From: Branchiostoma floridae
Taxonomy: Eukaryota; Chordata; Leptocardii; Amphioxiformes; Branchiostomatidae
Length of the DNA: 64,000 nt
Direction: 5' to 3'
NCBI RefSeq assembly: GCF_000003815.2
Contig: NC_049984.1
Coordinates: 20,836,829 to 20,900,828 of the forward strand
Notes under the pieces: generated by a model
What the model saw: the letters and a program-made list of their open reading frames with translations, nothing else
What the model was told of the DNA's origin: nothing
Databases searched by the model: none
Shown: piece by piece, positions 1 to 13,200 of the stretch
Layout: each line of letters opens with the position of its first letter
How positions within the stretch are numbered: the first letter of the stretch is position 1
Position numbers and translations under genes: made by a program

Positions 1-1221
1 GGATATTGAAGTCCGAAACCACAATGCAATGGTATTTCCAAACAGTTGTAGCGCTAGCAGTTGCATGCGGTCGTGTTGAACCAACCCAAGCACCAAGCAT
101 GCATCCATGCATCCATCCATGCATCGAAGCAAGCACTGAAGGTAAAACCCAATACATTGCGTTTCGTCGCCAGAGGGCGACGAAACGCAAAAACAAAAAA
201 AAAACAGAAGTTGTGTATTTGAAAGTGGATAATGTAGAGTGTGATTGATGGCCCTCCCCCCAGGCCAAAAAATTTTTAATGGCCCTTCCCCCCCAGTGCA
301 CCAGCCCTCCCTCCCCTGGTAAATATCATCAAGTCCCTGAACAAGACTTTTATTCCTGTATTCAGTCATAAGTAAGTGACACTGACCTCCACACTGACAC
401 ATTAGAATCATTCAGCAAAATAAGATGAGCATTTCAATGACAAAAAAAACAACTAAGAATACCACAACAGTACATCTAGGGCTGCAATTATATAGGGTTG
501 CAATTGATATCAGGTACAGTGCTGGTAATTCATGGTCTGGTATTTGGGACCTGTACCAAATAGATTTCCACGGTACAGTGCCGGTACATCGTTTGATATT
601 AATTTACACCAAGTAACGTTATAATGCTTATTTTATGACTGAAGATGAGTAAATCCTATTACCAAGACTAATTTGGCACTCGGAAAGACATACATTGTAG
701 CCTTTAAACTGTTTTTAGTTTTCATTTCCAAAGTTAGCCTCATGGCCTCATGAGGACACCAAACACGACTTAAGTGACACCAACTGACAACTTGACTGAT
801 ACGCAACAGATCTTTTAGGTAGGGAGTGAGGCCGTAGTGAAGCCTGCCGTGGAGGCAATAAAAATCGTACGACAACAGAGAAATTTTGAACATGTTCAAA
901 ATTCATTTCTGCTCTATTGTTCGTCATACATGTAGGACGCTAGCCGATGGATAGTTTACCTGAGAATGAAATAGGTACCCTCTTAAGATCCCATTGTACA
1001 ATGACCTGTGATGTTTGTGACCACAACTTCATAAGTTTAAACTAATGTGGCCGATTCTTTGTACATTGTAATTGTATGATTGATTGACTGCTCATGAAAT
1101 TCCCATTGTGTTAAATAGTGAATGTGACCTACACGTAGGCTTTAGTGGTAAATGATTGGAAATTTACAGTATTGGTGAACATTATGAAGTACATGTATAA
1201 AGTATGCATTGACATTTTCAG
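1..1221. other. 5' edge, probable upstream intron
   Basis: No coding segment with splice borders is recognisable before the first exon at 1222. The only notable feature is a C-rich, pyrimidine-rich stretch near 250-320. The 5' exons of the coiled-coil gene must lie outside the window. Confidence 0.4.
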
Positions 1222-4200
1222 CTCTTCACGATGATGACAACGAGGTGTTGGACTTGATGGTTCGGACTGATTGGCAGCCTGGACAACCTGTAGGGATAAC
1301 TGGCTCTGGTGCCAAAACAGCTGACAGTTATGACTACACCAGACAAGGTGGGCTACTTCAATCAGCTCTTTACAAAATGTTAACACCAGGATTTGCATAT
1401 TGGAATTCACCCAGGCATGGGGTTTAGTTTGATCCTGATTCCCAATCATGGTATGAATGGCTTGAATCTGGCTCTGAGGAGGATTCATTCTGATCTGCCA
1501 AATCCACTCAATAATTCATGCCCAGGCACATCATCATCAAATTATTGTTGCCAATACTAACCAGGAATGTTAACCTTCATTATTTGTAGAGAAGCGTCTG
1601 ATGTCCCAACAGACCCCTGATAATGGAAAGGACTATCATATCCTCAGCTCTACTTACCCCACCAGCTTGGATGTCCAACCTATCTCTCAGCCTACCATCT
1701 TACAGTCTCAAGGACAGCCAAGCCAACCTTCTGCTGCAGGTAAAGATTGTCTGAACATTGTACAATCATGATACTTGACAAAGGTACAATATAGCAGCTT
1801 TTAAGGGGATTGTCCAAAATGTTTTGACCTCTGAGCCAGGTACTGTTTTTTTAGTCAAATTTAGGTGATAATAATTTTCATCCTTTTTAGGTAGACTCAA
1901 TCAGCAAGATTGAGATAACTCTTTGAGGCAATTTGAGACCTAAAAATCTTGGTGGCATTCTTATCCAGGATAAACTCAGTTAACGCTACATGTGGTCCTT
2001 CTTGATCAATAAGAGACATGTGAATTCAACAGAGTTGTTCAAAACCTTACATAATGGCCATGGTCCATGAGATACGCGACCTGCGTATAGCGTTCAGCCT
2101 GGCAGCAGAATGCCACCAAGTTTTTCAGCAGACCATTCATAACGGTCAATAGTGTTCTATTCACTGCTAGCTGTAAATCTGGAACAGACAATAAACTGCG
2201 CATATATATCCTTTTGCGCATACATATCCAGTGGTACTATCAGCTGCTGATATGCCCACTATCAGGATGAAGTGAACGAATGTTAGTTTGTGCGAAGTTG
2301 TACAGAGTTACAATCATTTCCTAATGGCTTTGAGGCTACATTGGGATTCAGGGGTGTCTTCAAATAATGTATAAGATGACGTAACGGCAAAGAACATTAA
2401 TCCAACGCATTGTTTATCCGACACTTTTCAGAACCCATCTGTCAGTCAAAAACTAGCTCCGGTATGCAAATTCTTTTGAGTGCTTTACAAAACCAGTAAG
2501 GTATACGACTTAAAACCTTGTAAGTTTGAGCTCACAAAGATCGCACGCTGCAGCGGCAAGTTAATCGATCTTCCGGTATGTTTTCATGCCGTTAATCAAG
2601 CCGTGGGAGGGGGGCAGCGATCGTAATTTCAAGCAATTCTACTTTTCGTCCTCACATTACACATTTATCATCACAGTAAATTTAGCAAAAAATTAATAAA
2701 TTGTCTATCCAAGACATCCAACATGCCTTGAAGTGTCCCTGTTTCATGTACAGTGCCAGGCTTTGCTATATTAATTCAGCAGCCTTCCGAACATGCGCCA
2801 TTTTGACAGCATGTCCCTTCACCCCTGTTATCAAAGTGCTCACATCCAAAGTCAGCAAGACGGATCTCACCGGCGAAAGCAGCAGACCCGACATGGGGAC
2901 GTACTGTAGGGAGTTTGTAGTGTGTTTTGCGGGTATATTTTGGGGGAGCCATTCACAAACAACATATTTACCGCCATTTGCTTACCAAACAACGGATGAA
3001 AAGTTTCATAGAATGTCATAACCTTGTAGTGGAACAACAGAATGGATTTGCCGCTGTTTGATCATGAGTGATTCCGGGCCATGTTTTGATTGTGGCTATC
3101 AGCAGTTTACCGACATGCCGATTTGCCAATTAAACCTTGAGTAAGTGGCTGCCAATTGATACAAATTTGTCATTGTAAATATAAAAATCCATTGATAAAC
3201 AGCCTTGTCATATCATTGTGACGAATTTAAGTTCCACTGGGAATAGAATCCCAGGGGACTTGCTATCAGTTACACTTTCTTTCAAGTGTTATTTTCTCCA
3301 GACACTAGGGAAAGTGGGAGACCAATGCAAGTGTACTAAGGGCAGGGGGAACCACAGTAAACAATTGCACTAAACAGTTTCCAAATTGCTCAAAAGTCCG
3401 CTTGTTTTTTCATGGTTCAGTGCTGAATATGCTGGAATGTGTCGGATTTGCTGTTACATGTATTTTAACTTTGGACTTTGGGCACCTAGGGAGGCAGGTG
3501 TACAAAGTTGTTCAAAGTTGCGTTACGTCATCTAACTTTGGACAGTGGCTAGGGTAGGGTGACAGATGTAAAAAGTTGTCCAAAGTTATGTTATGTACAT
3601 AGTTATCAAAAGCTTGACAAAGACGAATTTACAAGACGAATAGAGAAATTTTATTGAGTATGCCGCAGCAAGTTGTCTCCCAAATCGTAATGCCGGCTTT
3701 GGCGGCCTGTAGCAGGTGGGCGTCTCTTTATGGTGCCGACATGCCTGGGACCTCCCACAATATTGCTTTCTTTTCCTCCTTATAACACTGTAATTTCATA
3801 CATTTTGCCGGTATCGTGCCTTTACACAGGCAGTTATTGGCCTAATTGTACCACTTATGCACGCATCTGCAATTATTTGTTGACTATGTTTGACAATTTT
3901 TCGTGGAATTATCCGGCATTGGTGACTTTTGTCGTGTAGATAGCGATGTCACTAACAATGTAGTGAATGGGAGCCAGTTTGGGATTTGGGGATTCCGTGT
4001 AATTGACCGAAGTGACACTGTGCGATTATCCAACGTGCAATTAACTCACCGGGCTTCTACTGTAACATAAACAATACAAATAAGACGAGTAGCTATACAA
4101 CAAATCCGAGAAGTACAATGTCTTAAAAGCGAATTGAAGTAAACTTTAAAGCCTACAATTTTTGAAAGTCCGATTATATGCTGGAACTAATAGACTTCAT

Positions 4201-7200
4201 TCAATAATATGATCATTGCTGGTATTTACTGGCTTGGAGAAGTGAGCCATCCTGGGGGATGTGCCGCCGCCACTGACCTGTCCCTACTTTTCAATGTGGC
4301 ATAGGATTCTGAACCATTACAAGTTATGTTCACAATTTCATGACAGAAAGTAACATTTTATTGGGTGTCCCACTTCTCATTTCACTACTGAGTGGCATGC
4401 AAATGAAAAGAGTAACCTTTAATTTACACGTAGTGAGGTAGAGTATCACCAAGTATACATAGTGGCGCTGACGAATTTAAGTTTAAAAACAAAATAAGGC
4501 TTTTAAAAAATGTAAACAAATTGGGTGTGATACACTGACCACACACTACACGAGCTGAGTGCAGATGAAAAGAAGGCATTTTTCTTGATTTGAATTTACC
4601 AAGGTTTCTGTTCTTCTGTAGGACAAGTTCCTTCATCACCCCCCAAGTCCATATTGAACACCTCAGGGGGCAGTCTATCAAGAGACCCAGGTATTTACCA
4701 GCCCAGGGACAGGGGCAGGGTGAAGTTTGCAGATGAGGTGGTCCATAGTGCTGCTGATCCAAACCTCAAGTTTGCAGACGAGCTGGAAGCCTACACCAAG
4801 TTCACATCACAGGGTCTTTTCACACCTGCACCAGGTTAGGACCTGCATGTACATGTATATCTACAGTTAATACATAAAGTTCAGAAACTTCATTTTGATG
4901 ACTTAATGATGAATCCTGATGACTTTATAAAGAGTATCATATATTATTGGAAAGCTTATATATCACATGGATTTCCATGATCTTCTGTATGGCAGTAGCT
5001 TAAGATGCATTTCATTTCATTTTCATTCATTTCATTTTATTTATTTAGCCAGGGACGACATATCGCCACTAGGGCGGTTTTCAATGTGCCCTGCGTTACA
5101 TCATAAAACAAAGGTTCAAATCACTTAAATACATCGAACATAAAATATAATACAAAAACCAAAGAAATACATACTGGTAATACAAGCAAACTCATAATAA
5201 TAAGTAAAGTAAATAAGGTAGAATGGAATTTGCATATCAATGATTCATAAACAAAGCAAAATAAACTGTTAAGTGGTAAGGCATTCCTTTTTATACACGT
5301 GTTTAAAAGATTCAACAGAGACTGCTGCTTTCACTCTAGCTGGAAGTGAGTTCCATAATACTGCACCACTACATGAAAGGGATTTTTTTTTGTACTGTAG
5401 ATGAGCTTTGGGTAGTTGTAGTCCACCTTGTGCTCTGAGTCGTGTGTTGTGGGAATGAACCCCCCTTAGCTCTGTGAAAAGGCCTGAAATGTGGGGAGGG
5501 GACATTCCGTTCAATGCCTTGAAAACAAGTACCGCTTTATTCCTCTTAAGGATTTCCACCACAGGGATCCATCCAAGTGTATGCATAATGGTTTCACTTG
5601 GTGTGTAGAAGTCGCAGCCCATGATAACCCTACCTGCCCTGTTTTAGAGTTTCTGTAGTTTGTCTATGTAATCCTTGCTGCCTTGGTCCCAGACAGTACT
5701 ACAGTACTGTAAGTGTGGTAGGAAAAGGGATGAATATATTGTTACTGTGTTAGTAAGGCTTGTTTGTTGATGAAAGGCTTGAGGGACTTCATGATACTAA
5801 TAGCTTGGGAGAGTTTCTTTAAGACATGACTGATATGATCATTCCACTGTAGAGCACTGTCAAGGACTACACCTAAGGACTTAAATGTGTGTACCTGGTC
5901 AAGGTTTGACCCTGCTAAATGCTGATGCAAATTACTGTTTACGGCTTTTGACCGCTGTGTTCCGACAAGCATAGTTTTGCATTTCGTTGAATTTAGGGAG
6001 AGTTTATTGGCAGTGAACCACTGCACAAGCAGAGTAAAGTCACACTGAATTGCCTGCTTTATTGTCTCCAGGCTACGGTGTGCAAAGTATATGATAGTGT
6101 CATCAGCATACATTGCTACCCTGCATGACTGAATACAGTTGGGAAGATCATTGATGTACAAGATAAGCAGGAGCGGCCCAAGGATGGATCCTTGTGGTAC
6201 GCCGCAAGTCACATGCGATATTTCGGACAGTGCTGAATTAAGGCAAGTACGGTGAGACCTACCGGTCAGGTAAGACCTGAACCATTCACAAGACAATTCA
6301 TTTACACCATAAGCTTTGAGTTTAAGCAACATAATGGCATGATCAAGCATGTCGAAGGCCCTCGGCAAGTCGCGAAATATAACGCCAGTTTGCTGCTTAT
6401 TGTCAATCAAATCAATCTTCCACTACTGAGTGGAGGGCGGTCTCACATGAGTGGGACTTTCTAAAACCAGATTGGGATTGAGTTAGAAGTTTGTTTTTGT
6501 TCAGATAGTCATATAATTGATTATGTACTGCTCTTTCTAATATTTTAGATATGCCAGGTAGCATAGACACAGGACGGTAGTTACTAGGGTTGGTCTTAAC
6601 TCTTATGCCCTTTCTTGTGGATGGGCATTATCTTAGCTTCCTTCCATTTCTTTGGAAATTCCCGTCCTTAGAGAATCATTAAAAAGCTTGGTGAGAGAGG
6701 GGGCCAGTATTTGCGCACCAACCTTGAGCAAATTATTGTCAATGTTGTCCAGGCATGTAGCCTTCTTTACCTTGACATTTGAAAGTTGTTCTGTGACAAA
6801 TGACTGTGGCATACACAATAAGGTGCAAAATATGCAACCTATGACTGAATTTCAATGAAAATAATGAAAAGATTTTACAATTCCATTTCGTTCCTAGGCG
6901 AGCGACTTTTTTCTGGAATGCCTTCTTGATTCGTGGCCGGTTCGCTGACGTCCTCCCGAGTTCTTCGCTGCTAGTTACCTCAAAGCCGAGCTCGAGTTTG
7001 GTCCTGACTGTCTGTTGTGGTTACCGCTACGTTTTCTCTTGCCGCTCGCCACCTGCTTCGCTCACTCGGTGGTTTTATTCGGAGGTTAAAGCAAAGGACC
7101 AGGCGTTATGCCACCATGTACACCTCGGGGCGGGTCATTAACCCTTAATTCATGCCCTATCTTTGACTTTATTAGAATTGTAACAACACAATACAATATA

Positions 7201-10200
7201 CTGCACCAGGCAGCAGGGTGCTGATGTTGTGCAGATACACATTGAGAGACATACATAATCATAGTACAATACATCATAATCATCATCACACAATAAATAC
7301 AATACAATTAAAATCTGAGAACTATCTATTAGTGGTTCGTAGGAGGGTGGTGCAGTTGGAATCTTTTAGTTGATACAATGTAAGAATGTAGTGCATCGGA
7401 CACTTGTTTGTTTGTGGAGAGGTTATGAGCTGTGGATCCCTGGAGTAGGAGTGGCACGGTAGGTTGTTGTTGTAGGAGGTGTTGGACGGTGGATGTGAGG
7501 TTGTGGCGGAGATCAGAATACAGGGGACAGTGTAGGAGGTAATGTGAGACAGTTTCAGAGGAAGCCCCACAATCACACTTCTTGTCCTTAATCCTCATCT
7601 TATGCAGAGTAGAGTTAAGTTGGCTCCATCCCATGCGCAGCCTGGCAGCATAGATGTCCCTATCTGCCTGTACTTAGCCCTATCTGGCTAAGTACAGGCA
7701 TATACATGTAGGTACAAAAGGATGTAATTCAGTACACATGGTGACATTGTGATGGTTTCTAAGACTAATCTGAAACATGGGTTCTAAAACTGTTCTAATA
7801 CATTTGTTCGGTTCTTCTAGTTCTTTTTCAGAATTGAGCCAAATTCAGAAACATTGTTCTCAATTTCTGCTGCAGATATTATGTTGTTACAGTCTTTTAA
7901 AGCACCTCTGAGTCATCGTTTGAAAATATCGGGCTGACTGAGAGAATGAAGGAATCTCTGAGCAGATTTCTCGTTCCAGTGATACTGTTTAGGAAGAGGC
8001 TGGTGTGTGAGGTTTTATGTTTTTCATGACAAGGATGTATTGGTGGTTTTGAGTGGATTAATGCAGATATCATACAATGGTCAGAGAATACTGGTAAAGG
8101 ATTGACAAGGAATGATAAAATTTGCTGTAGAACTGCATGACTACAATCATTAAATCAACTGTGCTGCTGCCATTTGGTTGGTGGCACGTGAATTTTCCCT
8201 GCCGGTCGCCAACGACTCTGTCTGGGGTTCATTTGTTTCGTACATTAACAAAACCGCTACTAACCAACACATAGAATAAGCAACAAATTTCAGGAGATTT
8301 ACTTAACTGAGTGCAGCAACAACAATTTAATATGAGATACTTCAGACACCCAATTCTTCACCGCATTAAAAGGCTTCAATAAGATGCATTTGAGGACAAC
8401 AAGCTCAAAAGTTTTTTGGGCCCTTATCGAGACAGGCGAGCGCATCATGGGAAGAACATACTGTTGCGTTCCTTGCTGGATTTCCTGAAAACAATCGCAT
8501 GTATTTACAACTCAAGACAATGATTGATTCAACAGCTAACTAATCTTCTGTTGGTGACCTGCAACTCATGTGAGAGTATGATCTATAGCCAAGAACCGTT
8601 GTATGATAGCTATACTTGCAGTTGTCCGGTTGCCATTTTTAAAAAATTCTCAAGGTTGTTTTTCCCCGAGCTCAAGTTGGGACTCCCCGACTATTCCAAT
8701 AGTCCTTGAATGGGTGAGGTAAATAAGTCCAAAAAACAACATCCACTTAAGAACCATTTGCATGAACTTTTGTGATTCTTCCATAACCGAATTCAATATT
8801 TCCATCATCTATCGGCACAAGAGAGCGGCTCCTTGCAGCCTTGTCAGAAACTTTTAGAGTAGTAGGCTAATATATGAAAGTAGCAGGCTAGCTGCGAAGC
8901 GGCTTGCGGCGAGCCACGAAGTGGCGAGCGGGGGGTAGGTACGGGAGGGGGGTTCTTCTACTACTAGTAATGTAATGTAACACTTGTTTTTGTTTGTTTT
9001 GTATTTTACACTTACAGATAACAGACAGATGGAGAAATATTCCACTGTACCTGTCAGTCACCAACCAACTGAAAGGTCAGGTGATCAACCTGACAACCAA
9101 TCACAGCCCTCATCTGAAATTTACAGCCAAGCACAGCCAACTTTACAGAATTACAACCAGTCAAAACATATGATACAAGCCCATAGTCAGTCACAGCCTG
9201 TGCTGGAGCCATCATCTGAACATCAGGTACAAATGTACATGTTGCTGGGGTACTTTTTGTTTCCTATCTGAATTAGGAGATGTTGAGGGTTTAATGCATA
9301 CTGTTTCTTGCTCTACTAGTTCCAACAACAACAAAAGTTTCTGATGCCTGTCTTTATGACTAGTAAGCTAACCTAAAGTTTGGCAAGTGGGTGCAAATAG
9401 GTGAAAATGCATTTTACAGTAATTAGAATAGTAGGTTGTAATAAGGAGAATTTCACATATCTTTGTCATTGGTGGCCTTGGAAAGGTTACCTAGAAATGT
9501 AACAACTATTTCACCTTACTGTCTGCTGTGGAGAAGCATACTAAAACAAATTGTAGGATTGCTTGAAATCGCCAATAACTTGAGCTGAATGACTAAATTG
9601 TAAGCTTCTGGTCTTACCATGATAGTATACATTTACACATCAACACCTGTAGTAGTTAATATGGCAGAAATGAAGGGATTTGTTATTAATCTTATCAAAT
9701 GGTAATTATGTGACCTTCACAGAAGGGAACATATCTGTTTTTGCTTTGTTTCTTCTTCTTTTCCGCACAAATAAGGTCAATGACCTGGACCAGACATGGT
9801 TACCATGGTAACTGGTAAAGTAGCAGGCACGACCATGTGGTGTTCGCAAATGTCAGATCTAGAGGGGCTCGGGTCACTACATTTAGAAATGTGTTCAAAT
9901 GAGAATGAACAAAACAGTTGCCAGTGTTAGACTACAACATGTGAAGGTAACATTCTTTATTTGCTTGCAAATATTACCTTAATTTCTAGTTATAAGATAA
10001 TTTTATTTCTGGCTCGTTCTCATTTAAATGTCGAAATGCTGTCGCCTGACTTTACGACTTGATATTGAGCAAATTATAGACAGCATGACTAGTCCCTTTG
10101 TTTTTTCCACAACCCCTGTAATGTTATACAAAAGATGCACCGCAACATTCATAATGGTTCATGGCTTTGAAGGTTATTATAGCTTCGGGTGGGATTTCAA

Positions 10201-13200
10201 CCCCTAAAAAATGGCTGTCGCCTGAGAAGATATGAAGAATTCAAGTAGCCGAAACTGTAACAATTCAGTTCCCAAAATGATTGTTCGGCAGATTAAACCA
10301 GCTACCCAGGCCCTCTGTCCGATCACGTCAGATTGCTACTATCACTGATCTTGGAGGCTGTGTGAGGAGGTTTATGCCTGTCGCCAGATTCTGTAACAAA
10401 CGTTACCACCATGAGGACGATGGTTGCCACGTTGATGTTAAAAAAAAAATATCCACGTATAAGACTAGAAATGGCCGTTTTTGTGACGCTTTACAGATTT
10501 TCTGGTTTTCTAAAGAAACAAAAAAGTTTGTATCCCACCTTGCTTACAAAATGTTGTACAGAAATGACTGTAACAAACGTTACCATTGTTTGAAGCTTTC
10601 TAAGCATTCTGTCGGACCCGGTGCAAAAATGCTGCCCACGTTTTAAATGTCCATAGGGTCGTCAACTTATGCCCAAATGATGCAGCCAATAATGTTAATC
10701 CTTTTGAAGATAATGGGTTAAGTTTACTGCTGTAACAAACTTTACCGGTAACGTTTGTTACCTGCCCTGTAATGCATTACCAATGGGATTGAAAAAAATA
10801 AGTTGCCTTTTTTTGGCTATGGTTAAAAGAGGTTTTTTGCTAAACAACCAGGTAGTTTTCACTGAAAATAAAGCCGATTTATTTTTCGACCAAAAAGTGC
10901 CATTTTCGACATTTCAATGAGAACGAGTGTTCTGTTATAATCTGGTCAGAACCAACCTGTGTTATCCATATACAAAATGTATTTATCATTTTATATATGA
11001 TGTTCTTCCAGCCCCAGTCAGACCAGGACATGGCAGGGGAGACAACAACGTGTGTTGATGCCATCAGGTCAGAGTTCATGGACCAGCTCCTGACAGTTGT
11101 AGACAAATATTGGAATGGGTCTGGGTCACTGCACAAGCACCAGAAGTTTCAAGGTACTGGACACAGATCAGCTGAAATATGTCGGATTATGTAGAGGCGT
11201 TAGTCTTATTTCCTTGTTAAAGACAGTCTTGTAGTTGTTCCTACATCATTAATCAGGGCAAATAGATGGTGAGGAGGAGGAGGACAATGAAAATTCTGTC
11301 ATGGCTGGGATGCTGGCCAACCGAAGCCCTTCCAATGTGCATGATTGTGTACATGTAGAAGGCAAATCATAAAACATGTTTATTACCTTTGCCAGAATGG
11401 CTAAGGTTATGTTTTGGGCGTGTCTGTTTGTGTGTCTGTGTGTCAACAGCATAACTCGAGAAGTCTTGGATGGATCCTGATGATATCTGGTAGGTAGGTA
11501 GGGGTAGGGAAAACGAAGGTCAAGTTCAACAATGGGTCCCCTAGCTGCTTGCTAAGGTACTGCAGCGGAAACTCACTTTATTATATCTCGTGTTCTGGAC
11601 ATGCTGTGGTCATGATTTTTGAGTGGTAGATAGCCCTCGAGGCAGAGAGTAAGTGCTGTGAGTTTGGGCCCCCTAGCGGCTTTTCTGGAACTGCAGGCGC
11701 TGGTTTCCTTTCAAACTTGAGACGAGAATAACTCTACAACGTGTTGACGGATCGTCATGATTTTTGGTATTTAGATAGAATGAGTGATGACTTACATAAT
11801 GATATACTAATTATGCAAATCAACAGCTAATTTGCATAATTAATGAGAAAATTGTACAAATCCACTGCATTCCATGATAGGGATGATGTAGCTGGGAGGG
11901 AGAGAAATGTCGATAGATCTCAATTATGCAAATCATGACCTCATTTGCATAATTAATGAGAAAATATGAACATGTTGACGGATCATCATGTTTTTTGGTA
12001 TGTAGGTAGCGTAAGTGAAGACCTACATAATGAGATACCAATTATGCAAATCAACAGCTAATTTGCATAATTAATGAGGATATTTTATAAATTCACTACA
12101 TTCCATGATAGGACTTAAAAACGTGTCACATATGTAGCTGAAAAAGAGAGAAATGTCAAAACATATTTATCAGGCAAATGATGATGTCATTTGCATAATT
12201 AATGAGAAAATATGAATGTGTTGACGGATCGTCATGATATTTGGCATGTAGATAGCCTAAGTGAAGACTTATATAATGTGACACTTCTTATGCAAATTAA
12301 CAGCTTATTTGCATAATTGTTTAGGAAAAGTTCATAAATCCACTGCATTCCATTATAGTACTTTCATCAAAGTTGTCACATATGTAACTGAGAAAGAGGG
12401 AAGAGAGAGGTGTATTTAACCCTCAAGCACCCGACCTTTTTTTGCGACTAAAATGACCGAGTGGGGTCCAAACGAACCCCAAAATGTTTTGTTCATAAAA
12501 TCTCAGTTCCAATTCTTATCGGTGATTATTGTACATCCATTGCTTCGTCAATGTAGGAGGAATATTTTAACATGTTAAAGTGTTGCTAATTCCAGCTCAT
12601 TATCATAATTTATGCAAAAGATCAGAAGGACTAGCCTGGGTACCATCCGGAAAGTAGTTTGCTCCGACGTTCATTATATACTATATACAGTCGCTTCTCT
12701 GTGTTTACGTCTGGGAACGCGGACCATCTAAACGTCTGGAATCGTTCAAATTTTGGACGCAGGCGCTGATTGGTCCCTACACATGAGCGAATTATGGAAT
12801 GGGTTCAACTGCTCGTTCGAACAGGTGTTCCAACACCGGAAAAGCCCTCCGCCCCCTTGCGCATGCGGGCGCCGGCCTGTTGTCATCGAACAAGCGCTCT
12901 AGAACCCATTCCTTGATTCGCTCATCAACTGGCGTCACCACCAAACGGTTTGAATGCGCAAGTCTCCAGACGGATAGCAGAAGCGAACAAAGGAGCGAAC
13001 TACTATCCGGATGGTACCCAGGCTACAGAAGGACCACATTTTGCACTAAACCTATCCTTACCAGAGAGGGGAATTTTGAGGCCCTCAGCAACTTTTATGT
13101 CGCATAACTCATGAACGGCTAGTGCTAAAGCCACGAAACTTTGTAATATATCACAAAATATAGTAAGCAAACATTTATAGCCAATAAAGTAAGTTTATCA

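Noticed and set aside
6-248. 80-codon open frame at the window start
   Set aside because: Low-complexity CATC repeats and an A-run; no domain, no splice partner.
10281-10646. 121-codon plus-strand frame
   Set aside because: Inside a MITE-like element with repeated motifs; no recognisable domain and no support as a gene.
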